DNA from: Planctomycetota bacterium
Lineage (GTDB): Bacteria; Planctomycetota; UBA8742; UBA2392
Direction of reading: 5' to 3'
Assembly: GCA_016712285.1 (NCBI GenBank)
Contig: JADJRK010000001.1
Coordinates: 3,658,001 to 3,722,000, forward strand
DNA length: 64,000 bases
In this document: positions 45,902-55,206 of the stretch, one piece after another
Layout: each line of letters begins with the position of its first letter
Numbering within the stretch: position 1 is the stretch's first letter
Program-made: the position numbers and the translations under genes
Notes under the pieces: generated by a model
What the model saw: the letters and a program-made list of their open reading frames with translations, nothing else
The model's database searches: none
Told to the model about the DNA's origin: nothing

Positions 45902-47581
45902 ATGCTTTACGTAGAAAGCTTCCGGCTGGAGGCCGCTTTGGGTATTGGCGTACGACGTTGGACCCAGCGCAGGTTGCTGTATCCCCTGGCGATCTTCGCA
46001 ATCATTGCGCCCACGGTCATCCTGGGCCTGTTCGGCGCGTACGCGCTGCGCGAGATTGAGCTTCGGCCTACCCAGTACCGTACCGAGCTGCGCGAGCTGC
46101 AACAGTCGCTCGAAATCGCCCTCGAAATGCGCTTGCGTGCACTATCGCTGGAGCCGCCGGCAGACCGTGCAGCCGTGCCCGCTGTTGCAGTGGATGCAGA
46201 AAAGTACTTCGCTGACTTTAACCAGGCGGTCGCTTCCGTCTGCCTGATCGGCGTGGATGGCAAAGTCGTTGCCTCGCGCACTTTGAAGGGCGAAGTGGTC
46301 TTTGAAATGACGCCGGCGCTGACCGAGGCCCTGCGCGCCATACAGGCCCAAACAGCAGGCGCCGAGGCCAGGCGGCAATCGATCATGCTGCCGCCCGATG
46401 CGAGCGGAAACCAGCAGACCTGGATGGTGCATTACCGCTCACGCACGAAAAGTTTCGTGGCGTGGCTGCTGATCCCGGGCGAAGTGGAGCGGCTTGTGAA
46501 CACGCACATTTCGGGCTTTGCCCTGCCGAATGATGCGCTCAGCCTGCAACTGGTGGACCGCACCGCCTTGACCTGGAATGACGCGCAGGGCCAGCGCTTT
46601 GAGACGCTGGGGTTTGTACCCGTGCACCGCGAACTCATGCCCAACCGCTACGTGGTCCTGAAGATTGACACGGATCGCCAGTTCTACAAAGACAGCACGC
46701 TGCTCAGCAGCATCTTCGTAGCCATCGCGGTGCTGTGCGTGCCGATCGTTGCCAGCGCGACGTTGATGGTCGTGCACATGATCCTGCGCGAAGCCAGCGA
46801 GGCCCGCAAGAAAGTCGACTTCGTTAGCAACGTGACGCACGAGCTGAAAACACCACTGACCAGCATTCGCATGTTCGTAGAAACTCTGAAGCTGGGCCGC
46901 GTGAAAGACGAGAACCAGGTCAAGGCATGCCTGGATGTGATCATGACTGAAACAGACCGCCTTGGCGCGCTGATCGACCACGTGCTCAGCTTCAGCAAGG
47001 TCGAGAACCAGGTCAAGAAGTACAACATGCAGCCGAACAACCTGGCGCAGGTCGTGCGAGACACGGTCGGGTTGTTCAAGGCCCAGGCGACCAACGAGAA
47101 GGGCGAGGTGCGCCTCAAGATGCTTCCCGGCCTGCCGAGCCAGGCCATGTTCGACAAGGATGCAGTGCGCGAAGTAGTGCTGAACCTGCTTAGCAACGCG
47201 ATCAAGTATGGCGGCTCGGAAAAGTTGGTGTTCGTGAATGTTGGCGTAGACCGCAACGACCTGTTCATTGAAGTGGCGGACCGAGGGATCGGCATCCCGC
47301 AGGAAGAACTGGGCCGCATCTTTGACAAGTTCTACCGCGTCGACCAGGAACTCTCGCGCAACGTGGACGGCACGGGCCTCGGGCTGGCTATCTGTAAGGA
47401 GATCGTGCAGGCACACGGCGGGCGAATTGCCGTTACGTCGATACTGCGCAAGGGCAGCACGTTTACCGTGTATCTGCCCTATCGGCCCCCCAAGCCGACC
47501 GGGCAGAAGCGTCCCACAACCACGCAGATTTCGTCAAGCAGCCGCCGCGACACGAAGACCGTGGCTGGAGAGCCGGTATGA
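45902..47581 (+). CDS. Membrane-bound sensor histidine kinase
   Basis: I start at the ATG at 45902; the frame is open from 45752 but the extra 50 residues are not convincing. The 559-residue protein has a first helix (LLYPLAIFAIIAPTVILGLF), a sensor region of about 250 residues outside the membrane, a second helix (IFVAIAVLCVPIVASATLMVV, about 270), then a HisKA domain with H in V-T-H-E-L-K-T-P-L-T, and an HATPase domain with the N-box L-L-S-N-A-I-K-Y-G, G1 D-R-G-I-G-I-P and G2 G-T-G-L-G-L-A-I. No response regulator is adjacent. Confidence 0.9.
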   Translation: MLYVESFRLEAALGIGVRRWTQRRLLYPLAIFAIIAPTVILGLFGAYALREIELRPTQYRTELRELQQSLEIALEMRLRALSLEPPADRAAVPAVAVDAEKYFADFNQAVASVCLIGVDGKVVASRTLKGEVVFEMTPALTEALRAIQAQTAGAEARRQSIMLPPDASGNQQTWMVHYRSRTKSFVAWLLIPGEVERLVNTHISGFALPNDALSLQLVDRTALTWNDAQGQRFETLGFVPVHRELMPNRYVVLKIDTDRQFYKDSTLLSSIFVAIAVLCVPIVASATLMVVHMILREASEARKKVDFVSNVTHELKTPLTSIRMFVETLKLGRVKDENQVKACLDVIMTETDRLGALIDHVLSFSKVENQVKKYNMQPNNLAQVVRDTVGLFKAQATNEKGEVRLKMLPGLPSQAMFDKDAVREVVLNLLSNAIKYGGSEKLVFVNVGVDRNDLFIEVADRGIGIPQEELGRIFDKFYRVDQELSRNVDGTGLGLAICKEIVQAHGGRIAVTSILRKGSTFTVYLPYRPPKPTGQKRPTTTQISSSSRRDTKTVAGEPV

Positions 47582-48933
47582 GCAGGTGGCGCGAGTTCGT
47601 GGCATCCATCGTGCGCGCGGACCTGCGCGTGCTGTTTGCGTGCGTGCTTGCGTCCGTTTGCGTCGTGGCTGCGTTGGCGCAGGACGAAATGCCACCCGAG
47701 CCAGAGCCGGAGCAGCCCGCTGAGCCCAAGGGCTCATTGCAGCCGCGGCCGGACGAAGACCCGCAAACCATTGCATGGGTCAAGGCGCTGGCCGGTGCAC
47801 GACCCCAATCGCTCAGCGTTGCGGAAGGAGTGCTTCTCCGCCACTGCCTGACGCCCGAGGGTGACCGGTTTTACTACTACCGCGAAACCGCCCGCGTCGA
47901 GGCCAAGGACGACAAGCCCGGCACAGTCAGCTACGCACTGTTTTGCGTCGGAAGCGACAAGTCCGAGTCCAAGGTTGCCGACACGGGGGCCGCAGCGCTG
48001 CCGCCGATCTTTCTTGCGGATGGTCGAATCCTGTTCGTGTCGCGCCGCCACGACCTGAATGACGATGCCTTGGTCGACGAGTTGGATGATGCCGCCCTGA
48101 TGGTCAGCAATCGCGACGGCGGGAACCTGCGCAGCGTTGCGAGTCTTGGCGCCGGCGAAGTGCCCGTGGCGGCCTGGCGCGAGGGGCGCGAAGTGCTGAT
48201 CGCGACGCCCGGCGATGACGAGGTCAGCGGCTGGATTGTCAGCCTGAACATCGTGACCGGCAAGCGCGAGAACGTTGTGCAGGCGTTTAATGTCGCGCTG
48301 GTGCTGGCCGACGATCGGCTGCTGATTGAGCGCATGCAGGCGACCGAGCCGCCCAAGAAGCCGATGCGCTGGGACCGGCGCGGCCCGGCTGCGCCGGAAG
48401 AAGTCGAGACACCCGAGCCTGGTTTGCTTGACCACGTGGAGTATCTCGTCTACGAGCCCAAGGACGGCAACGTCGTTTCGTTGTTTCGTCCAAGCCGCAA
48501 GTCCCGCATTGTCGTTACCGGTGACAACTCGTACTTCGGCGTGCAGGAGCGCGACGTCAGCCAGTCAGCAGTTCGCGGCAATCCGTACTCTCAGCGTCAG
48601 GGCGCCCTGAACGCGGAGATTCTGATCATTGACGATGCCGAGCACCGCGACACACGCAGCCCCGCCGCCCGCTACAGCTACGAAGTGCTGGGCTGGATTG
48701 AGGGCCGCGGCGCCCTGCTGGTTGAGCGCGGCAACCTGGGCTCGCGACTTATGCTGATGGACCGCGCGCTGAAATTTCACCGGCTGGCGGAGTTCGACCT
48801 GGTGGCAACCGGTTACTGCGCCAGTCGCGACGGGCTTACAGTCGGGTGGCTTGAGGTTGAGGACACCGACAAGAATGGGTTGCTTGAGCCCTGGGCCGAC
48901 AAGTCCCGCCCGCACTACCTGAAAATCGAGTAG
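47578..48933 (+). CDS. Exported beta-propeller-like protein coupled to the histidine kinase
   Basis: A 451-residue protein whose ATG overlaps the kinase stop by 4 nt (ATGA), so they are translated together. A signal peptide (ADLRVLFACVLASVCVVAALA) and a Pro/Glu-rich linker lead to repeated beta segments of TolB/WD40-like type (F-L-A-D-G-R-I-L-F-V-S-R-R-H-D-L-N-D, E-V-L-I-A-T-P-G-D-D-E, D-L-V-A-T-G-Y-C-A-S-R-D-G). It could be the periplasmic partner that feeds the kinase, but the fold assignment rests on pattern only. Confidence 0.6.
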   Translation: MSRWREFVASIVRADLRVLFACVLASVCVVAALAQDEMPPEPEPEQPAEPKGSLQPRPDEDPQTIAWVKALAGARPQSLSVAEGVLLRHCLTPEGDRFYYYRETARVEAKDDKPGTVSYALFCVGSDKSESKVADTGAAALPPIFLADGRILFVSRRHDLNDDALVDELDDAALMVSNRDGGNLRSVASLGAGEVPVAAWREGREVLIATPGDDEVSGWIVSLNIVTGKRENVVQAFNVALVLADDRLLIERMQATEPPKKPMRWDRRGPAAPEEVETPEPGLLDHVEYLVYEPKDGNVVSLFRPSRKSRIVVTGDNSYFGVQERDVSQSAVRGNPYSQRQGALNAEILIIDDAEHRDTRSPAARYSYEVLGWIEGRGALLVERGNLGSRLMLMDRALKFHRLAEFDLVATGYCASRDGLTVGWLEVEDTDKNGLLEPWADKSRPHYLKIE

Positions 48934-48990
48934 TGCATTGCGACCTTCCCGCACCAGCCGCGCTTGCTAGAACGACGGCGGAGGTTGCAC

Positions 48991-50727
48991 ATGGCATCTG
49001 CCGCAAGAAGCAAGGCCAGCAGGAAACTCGACGTCGCCAAACTCGCCGAAGCCGCCCTCAAGGGCAAAGGTCCCCGCGACATCTACGCGCCGCGCGGCAC
49101 GCGGCTGCACGCCAAGTCGTGGCTGACCGAGGCGCCGCTGCGCATGCTGATGAACAACCTCGACCCCGCCAACGCCGAGAACCCACGCGAGCTGGTGGTG
49201 TACGGCGGCATCGGCCAGGCGGCCCGCAACTGGCCATGCTTTGACGCCATCCTGGAGACACTGCAGAAACTCAAGGCGGACGAAACGCTGTTGATCCAGA
49301 GCGGCAAGCCCGTGGCCGTGTTCAAGACGCATTTAGACGCCCCGCGCGTGTTGCTGGCCAACAGCAACCTCGTGCCAAAGTGGGCGACGTGGGAGCACTT
49401 CAATCAACTGCGTGAACGCGGCCTCATGATGTTTGGCCAGATGACCGCCGGCTCATGGATCTACATCGGCACCCAGGGCATTTTGCAGGGCACCTACGAG
49501 ACCTTCGCGCAGGCCGCGCGCACGCACTACGGCCCCAAGGCAACGTTGAAGGGCAGACTGGTCGTCACAGCGGGCCTGGGCGGCATGGGCGGCGCGCAGC
49601 CGCTGGCAGCGAAAATGGCGGGCGGGACATTCCTGGCCGCAGACGTTGACGCGTCAAGAATTGAAAAGCGGCTGCATTACCGGTACCTGGACGAGATCGC
49701 CCCGGGCATCGATGCCGCCATCGACCGTGCCCTGGAAGCCCGCACCGCGGGCGAGGCCGTCAGCATCGGCGTGTGCTGCAACGCGACGGAACTGCTGGAC
49801 CGGCTGATCAAGCGCAGCATCACGCCGGACCTGCTGACCGACCAGACCAGCGCCCACGACCCGCTGAACGGCTACGTGCCCGACCGCATGACGCTCGCCG
49901 AGGCCTTGAAGCTGCGCAAGTCAGACCCTCGCGAGTACGAGAAGCAGGCTTTCCGCACCATGGCCAAGCACTGCCGCCAGATGCTGACGCTCATGCGCAA
50001 GGGCGCGCACACGTTCGACTACGGCAACAATCTAAGGGGCCACGCGCTGGAAGCCGGTGTGAAAGATGCGTTCGACTTTCCCGGTTTCGTGCCCGCCTAC
50101 ATTCGGCCGCTGTTCTGCGAGGGCAACGGCCCATTCCGCTGGGTGGCGTTGAGCGGCGACCCGCAGGACATTTACACCACGGACGACGCCCTGATGAAGC
50201 TGTTTCCGAAGCACAAGCACCTGCACAACTGGCTGAGAAGCGCGCGCAACGCGTTTGAGTTCCAGGGGCTTCCGGCGCGCATCTGCTGGCTGGGCTACGG
50301 CGAGCGCCACAAAGCCGGGCTGCTGTTCAACAAGCTCGTGCGCGAGAAGAAGCTGAAGGCGCCGATCGTGATCGGCCGCGACCACCTCGATTGCGGCAGT
50401 GTTGCCAGCCCCAACCGCGAAACCGAAGCCATGAAAGACGGAACGGATGCCGTTGCCGACTGGCCGATTCTCAACGCGCTGTTGAACACCGCCTCAGGGG
50501 CGACGTGGGTCAGCTTCCACCACGGCGGTGGAGTAGGCATGGGCTACAGCCTGCACGCCGGGCAAGTGATCGTCTGCGACGGCACAAAAGAAGCCGACAA
50601 GCGCATCGAGAGGGTCCTGACCAACGACCCCGGCACCGGCATCGCAAGACACATCGACGCCGGCTACGCAGAAGCCAAGCGCTACAACAAGAAAGCCGCC
50701 AACCCGGTACAGATACCGATGGCATAG
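48991..50727 (+). CDS. hutU: Urocanate hydratase (urocanase)
   Basis: A 578-residue urocanase adding water to urocanate in histidine breakdown. I start at the ATG at 48991, preceded by GGCGGAGG. Seen are the N-terminal [47 protein letters not shown], the NAD-binding [10 protein letters not shown], the catalytic-region G-V-C-C-N-A-T-E and D-Q-T-S-A-H-D-P. No hutH, hutI or hutG lies nearby; the gene stands alone. Confidence 0.95.
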   Translation: MASAARSKASRKLDVAKLAEAALKGKGPRDIYAPRGTRLHAKSWLTEAPLRMLMNNLDPANAENPRELVVYGGIGQAARNWPCFDAILETLQKLKADETLLIQSGKPVAVFKTHLDAPRVLLANSNLVPKWATWEHFNQLRERGLMMFGQMTAGSWIYIGTQGILQGTYETFAQAARTHYGPKATLKGRLVVTAGLGGMGGAQPLAAKMAGGTFLAADVDASRIEKRLHYRYLDEIAPGIDAAIDRALEARTAGEAVSIGVCCNATELLDRLIKRSITPDLLTDQTSAHDPLNGYVPDRMTLAEALKLRKSDPREYEKQAFRTMAKHCRQMLTLMRKGAHTFDYGNNLRGHALEAGVKDAFDFPGFVPAYIRPLFCEGNGPFRWVALSGDPQDIYTTDDALMKLFPKHKHLHNWLRSARNAFEFQGLPARICWLGYGERHKAGLLFNKLVREKKLKAPIVIGRDHLDCGSVASPNRETEAMKDGTDAVADWPILNALLNTASGATWVSFHHGGGVGMGYSLHAGQVIVCDGTKEADKRIERVLTNDPGTGIARHIDAGYAEAKRYNKKAANPVQIPMA

Positions 50728-50734
50728 CACGTCA

Positions 50735-50760
50735 GCCCGGCCAGCCATGGCCGGGCCTTT
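50735..50760 (+). terminator. Terminator after hutU
   Basis: GCCCGGCC and GGCCGGGC form a perfect 8-bp stem around AGCCAT, followed by CTTTGC, 7 nt past the stop. The short T-run makes it a moderate candidate. Confidence 0.65.
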
Positions 50761-50809
50761 GCTCTGGCGACAGTTCATGCGGGCTGCGAACAATCGGAGA
50801 GGACGATCC

Positions 50810-51070
50810 ATGAGCGACGATGGCGACATGCCAGCGAAGGATTTCAGAGCGATCCAGAAGGCTTTCAAAAAAAAGAAAGTGACGGGCCCGTGCCCCGCCT
50901 GCGGCGCGGCGTTTGAGACGCGGGCGATTCTGTCGAACTATGCGGCGTTGCGCTTCAGTGCCGCGCGCGATGACGACACAGACGAAGCCGGCGCAAGCTT
51001 TGCCGCCAGCATCTGCACCAAGTGCGGGCACGTCTGGATGTTCCACGCCGACACCCTTGTGGGGGAATAG
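50810..51070 (+). CDS. Small zinc-ribbon-like protein
   Basis: Start at 50810, with GGAGAGGA upstream. The 86-residue product has C-P-A-C-G near residue 28 and C-T-K-C-G-H-V-W near 69, a two-pair zinc-ribbon pattern, separated by a charged helical stretch. It resembles many small zinc-ribbon proteins without known role. It follows hutU and its terminator, and precedes a secreted protein gene. Confidence 0.65.
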   Translation: MSDDGDMPAKDFRAIQKAFKKKKVTGPCPACGAAFETRAILSNYAALRFSAARDDDTDEAGASFAASICTKCGHVWMFHADTLVGE

Positions 51071-51180
51071 ATTCCCGCCGGTCAAGGCAGCATTCTGTAA
51101 CACCTGCATACCGACGCGCTTGCCTGTGGGGTGTTCGTGAGGGATGATGCCGCGTGCTCACGCCGCATTGGAGTTCAACC

Positions 51181-52083
51181 ATGCTTCGACTTGTGCTTGT
51201 CGCGCTGCTTTTCAGCGCATCGCTTGCCGCTGAAGACCTGGAGTTCAAGCCGCTCATCGTTTCGCCGTCTAGTGGCAACATCAACCCGTCCTCGCTGCTG
51301 ATCACGTGGGACAAACCTGACACCGCGCCGAAGAAGCTGGAGGTCTTCATCTTCCATACCGCGTGGATGGTTGCGCCTTCTGTAGAAGAAGTTTGCCCCA
51401 AGTGGCGTGACTTCCTGTTCGCCGAACAGTTCGACGCGGAGGCCTTCCGCAAAGCCAATGGTCCCGAAACCACGCGCTACCACATCGAGGTGAAGGACAA
51501 CCACATGCCGCTGGGCGTGATCGGCCACGAAGAAGAGTACCGCATCCGAAACGTGCACGTGTTGTTCATCGATGGCGAGGGCAAGCGCACCTTGCCGGTG
51601 AACCTCAAGGCCACCATCGAGGCACCCGAGTTGACCCGCGCTGACTGCTACTACCTGCCAAACTACCTGCCGTACTTCACGCAGACGCGCGTGTTCGACA
51701 AGAAGCCCAGCAAACTGAAGTGGGCTCTGCCGCAGTTGGGTGCCGCTTACGAGATAGAAAAAGTGCTGTTCGTGGGCGCTGAAAACATGATCAACAGCTA
51801 TCACGTTTCGCGCGTCAAGGACGGCTTCGCCGGCTGGATTGCCGGAGCCGATGACTACAGCAAGCCGATGGTGCAGGAACTGGCAAAGGACGCGACAAGC
51901 TGCTGGATCAAGACGCTGAACTTCAAGTCCTGCATAGTCGTCGCCGTAACCAAGTGTGGCCTGCGTTTTGGATGTAAACTGGAAACCCAGGGCCCCAGCT
52001 ACGAAGCCCAGGCGAGCGCTGAGGACCAGAAGACTCTGCCGGCCATCGAGCTTAAGCCTGTCGAGTCAGGCAAGCCGGACTAA
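51181..52083 (+). CDS. Secreted protein of unknown function
   Basis: I take the ATG at 51181, where the signal peptide (LRLVLVALLFSASLAAE) starts; a GTG at 51154 would add 9 residues. The 300-residue product is beta-rich (V-S-P-S-S-G-N-I-N-P-S-S-L-L-I-T-W, Y-H-I-E-V-K-D-N-H-M-P-L-G). Two cysteine-bearing segments (E-E-V-C-P-K-W and I-V-V-A-V-T-K-C-G) could form a disulphide. No family is recognised. It lies 11 nt before the intradiol dioxygenase gene, so the two may be co-transcribed. Confidence 0.7.
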   Translation: MLRLVLVALLFSASLAAEDLEFKPLIVSPSSGNINPSSLLITWDKPDTAPKKLEVFIFHTAWMVAPSVEEVCPKWRDFLFAEQFDAEAFRKANGPETTRYHIEVKDNHMPLGVIGHEEEYRIRNVHVLFIDGEGKRTLPVNLKATIEAPELTRADCYYLPNYLPYFTQTRVFDKKPSKLKWALPQLGAAYEIEKVLFVGAENMINSYHVSRVKDGFAGWIAGADDYSKPMVQELAKDATSCWIKTLNFKSCIVVAVTKCGLRFGCKLETQGPSYEAQASAEDQKTLPAIELKPVESGKPD

Positions 52084-52094
52084 CGAAAGAACCC

Positions 52095-52766
52095 ATGGAT
52101 CGCCATCGACGCATGTTCTTGAGCCGCGGGGCCGCGGGCTTTGCCGTGGCCGCCGGCACGATGCTGCTGCCGGCTTGGGCGCGCGCGACGCCCTCAGACG
52201 GCAGCGTATTACCTGCGTTCTTTGATGCCGAACTTGGCAAAGAAGTCAAAGCGACTGAGGCCAACATCGAAGGCCCGTTCTTTCGTCGCAACGCCCCGTT
52301 TCGCGGCAAAGTCACGCCGCCCCTCGAGCCCGGTGTCGTCATGCTTCTCAAAGGCCGGGTGTGGGGTCTCGATACGCGCAAGCCACTGCCCGACGCGCTG
52401 CTCGATGTGTGGCAAGCCAACAAGGACGGCCGCTATGACAACGACGACGCAGCCAAACCGCCCGACCACGATGTGTACGTGAATCGCCTGCGGCTGCGCT
52501 GCGACGAAAAGGGGCGCTATGAGTACGAGACCATCCACCCCGGCAGCTACCTGAACGGCACCCAGTACCGACCGCCGCACATTCACTACCGCGTGCAGGC
52601 GGCTGGCTACAAAACGCTGATCACGCAGCTGTACTTCGAGGGTGACAAGCACCAGGAGAAGGACCCGTTCATCCGCAAGTCGTTGATCATCAAGCTGGAG
52701 CAAGCCAAGCGAGGCGAAGTCAGCTACGAAACCGGCACGTTCGACATTGTGCTGGCCAAAGCCTGA
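52095..52766 (+). CDS. Exported intradiol ring-cleavage dioxygenase
   Basis: A 223-residue member of the intradiol dioxygenase family (protocatechuate 3,4-dioxygenase beta-like). The N-terminus has a twin-arginine-like signal (R-R-M-F-L-S-R-G-A-A-G-F-A). The Fe(III) ligands expected from the family are visible: Tyr in D-G-R-Y-D-N, Tyr in H-P-G-S-Y-L, and the two His of P-P-H-I-H-Y-R-V. The conserved T-E-A-N-I-E-G-P-F-F start and the L-D-V-W-Q-A-N strand support the fold. It should open the ring of a catechol-type substrate outside the cytoplasm; the substrate is unknown. Confidence 0.87.
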   Translation: MDRHRRMFLSRGAAGFAVAAGTMLLPAWARATPSDGSVLPAFFDAELGKEVKATEANIEGPFFRRNAPFRGKVTPPLEPGVVMLLKGRVWGLDTRKPLPDALLDVWQANKDGRYDNDDAAKPPDHDVYVNRLRLRCDEKGRYEYETIHPGSYLNGTQYRPPHIHYRVQAAGYKTLITQLYFEGDKHQEKDPFIRKSLIIKLEQAKRGEVSYETGTFDIVLAKA

Positions 52767-52856
52767 GGCGGGAAATTGCATCAATCTGACAGCATCGGCG
52801 CATAGAAATGGCTCATTCAACGCGAGGCCATGAGCATGCCGTGCTAGACTAGGGCC

Positions 52857-52997
52857 ATGGAGTCCATCGAGATTGCATTCGCAATCGTTGCCATCATCGG
52901 CCTCGGGGTTGCCGGGGTGATGGTGTGCGGTGGGTGGCAGGTTGCCAAATACGCTTCGCGCATGTGGCTGAACCGCCGCCAGGTCCAGGCCCGGTAA
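52857..52997 (+). CDS. Small single-helix membrane protein (46 aa)
   Basis: A 46-residue open frame with one hydrophobic segment (IAFAIVAIIGLGVAGVMVC, residues about 6-24) followed by a basic tail (Y-A-S-R-M-W-L-N-R-R). No clear Shine-Dalgarno is seen (AGGGCC just before the ATG). It fills the gap between the dioxygenase and the ABC-F gene. Coding status is plausible from the membrane-protein composition but not proven. Confidence 0.4.
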   Translation: MESIEIAFAIVAIIGLGVAGVMVCGGWQVAKYASRMWLNRRQVQAR

Positions 52998-53012
52998 GCG
53001 CCTGCCGCCGAC

Positions 53013-55034
53013 CTACTCCACGCCAGCCGCCAGCTCTTCCCACTTGCTGTAGGCTTCGACGATCTGGTGTTTGACGGCTTCGAAGGCTGTGTTCAGTTTC
53101 ATGGCTTCTTCGGCCGATGCCGTGCCGTCGGCACTGAATGCCTTGGCGAGTTGGTCTTCCAGTTCCTTCTGCTTCGATTCCAGCTTTTCGATGCGTGCCT
53201 CGAGCGCCCTGATCTCCGCCCTCAGCTTGTGCTGTTCGCGCTGCTTGGCCTTCTGGTCTTCGCGCTGCTGCTTGGCGTCGCTGCGTCGGTCAGCAGCGCT
53301 CTTCTGGCTGTGAAGTTGCAGCGTGCCCTTGGGCCCCTGCTGCGCCTGCTGGTGCTTTTCCTGCCACCATGCCGCGAACGTGCCCTTGAATGGTTCAAGC
53401 TGCCGGTCTTTCAACTCGACGACGCGGTTCACCAGCTTGTCGAGAAAGTAGCGGTCGTGGCTGATCACAAGCAGCGTGCCCTCAAACTCATCCAGCATTT
53501 CCTCAAGCTGCTCGCACGCCTGGATGTCCAGGTGGTTCGTGGGCTCATCCAGCATCAGGAAGTTCACCTGCTCATGCACAAGCCGCGCCAGTTGCAGCCG
53601 GCTCTTTTCGCCGCCGCTCAGCGTTCCGATCTGCCGGTTCAGGTCGTCGCGGTTGAATAGGAAGCGATGCAACATCAGTGTGGCTGGCTGATAGTCCAGG
53701 CCACTCGCTTTCAAGAACCATTCGATCAACGACGCGTGCTCATCCAGAGCGTGCTGGTGAATCTGCGAATAGTCGCCGATCTTGGCGGCTTTGCCGGTGC
53801 GCAGGCGGCCGGTGATGTGAAACGGTCCTTCCTGTACATCCAGGTCCGGATGTTCCCAGTTGGCGTGGTTCAGGATCGCATTGAACAGCGTGGTTTTGCC
53901 GCTGCCGTTGGGGCCAACCAGTGCCACGCGCTGTCCGTACTCGATGGTGAGCGATGCGTTGTCCAGAAGGATTCGGGAATCGGTGCTCGGAGCAGCTCCC
54001 GGCTCTTGATTCCCAACTCCAGCCACACTGACCGTCAGCTCGTCAATCTCAAGCGCAAGGTGACCCTTGAAGCGGCCATCACCGAGGCTGGCGTGAAAAC
54101 GGTTCTCACTGCGGTCCGGCGCGTCGATTTTCTCGACCTGCTCCACGCGCATTAGCATTGCCTTGGCGCGCTTGGCCTGGCCGGGATCGTCATATGCCCG
54201 CGCCATGTCAAGCAACCTGCGCGCCTGGAACTCGATGCGCTTGATCCAGCGCTGCTGGGCCTTGTACTGGCGTTCCTGCAATGCCAGCGCTTCTTCTTTC
54301 TGGCGCGCGAAGTCGCTGTATCCACCGGCCCAGCGCGTGACCTTGCGGCTGTGCAATTCCCAGATTTCGCTGACGGTGGCGTCAAGCAGGTGGCGATTGT
54401 GGCTCACCATGACCACGGCGGCGCGTGAGCGGCGCAGGAACTGGATGAACCACTCAATGCCTTCCATGTCGAGGTGGTTGCTGGGCTCATCCAGCAGCAT
54501 CAGCTCAGGTTCCTGCAGCACGATGCGCGCCAGCGCAATGATGTTGCGTTCGCCGCCGCTGAAGGTGGTGATTGGCTGCTGCCACGCAGCTTGGGGCAGA
54601 CCCAGGCCGGTCAGCACCTGCTCGATGCGGCGGTCAACCTCATAGCCGCCGGCGAAGTCATGCTCATGCTGCAACCGCTCGTAATCGGCGAGAACGTCTT
54701 CGCCGCTTGCCAGGCGTTCCTCCAGTGCCCGCAGTCTTTCTTCGCGCTGTACGTCTGCGGCGAATAGTGCACGCATCTCTGACCACGCGGTCGCGCCGGG
54801 CGGCGCTTTCAGCTCCTGTGTCTGAAAGGCGAGGCGGATGTTTTTCTGGCGATGTACCTGCCCGGCGGTCGGTTCGAGCTCGCCGGTGATCAAGCGCAGG
54901 AGCGTGGACTTGCCGGTACCGTTCTGGCCGATCAATCCAATCTTGGCGCCGGGTTCAATGTCCAGCGACACGCCCCTGAGCAATTCGGGGCCACCGAAAT
55001 GCATGCCGGCTTGCGATATCGTGACCAAGGGCAT
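53013..55034 (-). CDS. ABC-F family ATP-binding protein
   Basis: I start at 55034, with AAGGAG 9 nt upstream; the frame continues to 55169 without a better signal. The 673-residue protein has two ABC ATPase domains and no membrane helices. Walker A is G-Q-N-G-T-G-K-S-T and G-P-N-G-S-G-K-T-T; signatures are F-S-G-G-E-R-N and L-S-G-G-E-K-S; Walker B is L-M-L-L-D-E-P-S and L-M-L-D-E-P-T. The C-terminal 110 residues form a coiled coil ([14 protein letters not shown]), as in Uup-type members. ABC-F proteins act on the ribosome; which role applies here is open. Confidence 0.93.
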   Translation of the reverse strand: MPLVTISQAGMHFGGPELLRGVSLDIEPGAKIGLIGQNGTGKSTLLRLITGELEPTAGQVHRQKNIRLAFQTQELKAPPGATAWSEMRALFAADVQREERLRALEERLASGEDVLADYERLQHEHDFAGGYEVDRRIEQVLTGLGLPQAAWQQPITTFSGGERNIIALARIVLQEPELMLLDEPSNHLDMEGIEWFIQFLRRSRAAVVMVSHNRHLLDATVSEIWELHSRKVTRWAGGYSDFARQKEEALALQERQYKAQQRWIKRIEFQARRLLDMARAYDDPGQAKRAKAMLMRVEQVEKIDAPDRSENRFHASLGDGRFKGHLALEIDELTVSVAGVGNQEPGAAPSTDSRILLDNASLTIEYGQRVALVGPNGSGKTTLFNAILNHANWEHPDLDVQEGPFHITGRLRTGKAAKIGDYSQIHQHALDEHASLIEWFLKASGLDYQPATLMLHRFLFNRDDLNRQIGTLSGGEKSRLQLARLVHEQVNFLMLDEPTNHLDIQACEQLEEMLDEFEGTLLVISHDRYFLDKLVNRVVELKDRQLEPFKGTFAAWWQEKHQQAQQGPKGTLQLHSQKSAADRRSDAKQQREDQKAKQREQHKLRAEIRALEARIEKLESKQKELEDQLAKAFSADGTASAEEAMKLNTAFEAVKHQIVEAYSKWEELAAGVE

Positions 55035-55206
55035 TACACGTAACTCCTTGCTGGGCTGAATGGTACACTCTACCCGGCGTCGGGCATCGGGGTGTTCGAC
55101 GTCTGAACGGGCAGGAGCTTCTGTTCTGCATTTTTTTGCAGTAAGCGTAACTGTCATGCGCCTACACATTTACCGCAGTGTGCTGGATCAAGTGAGGAGA
55201 TTGGCC

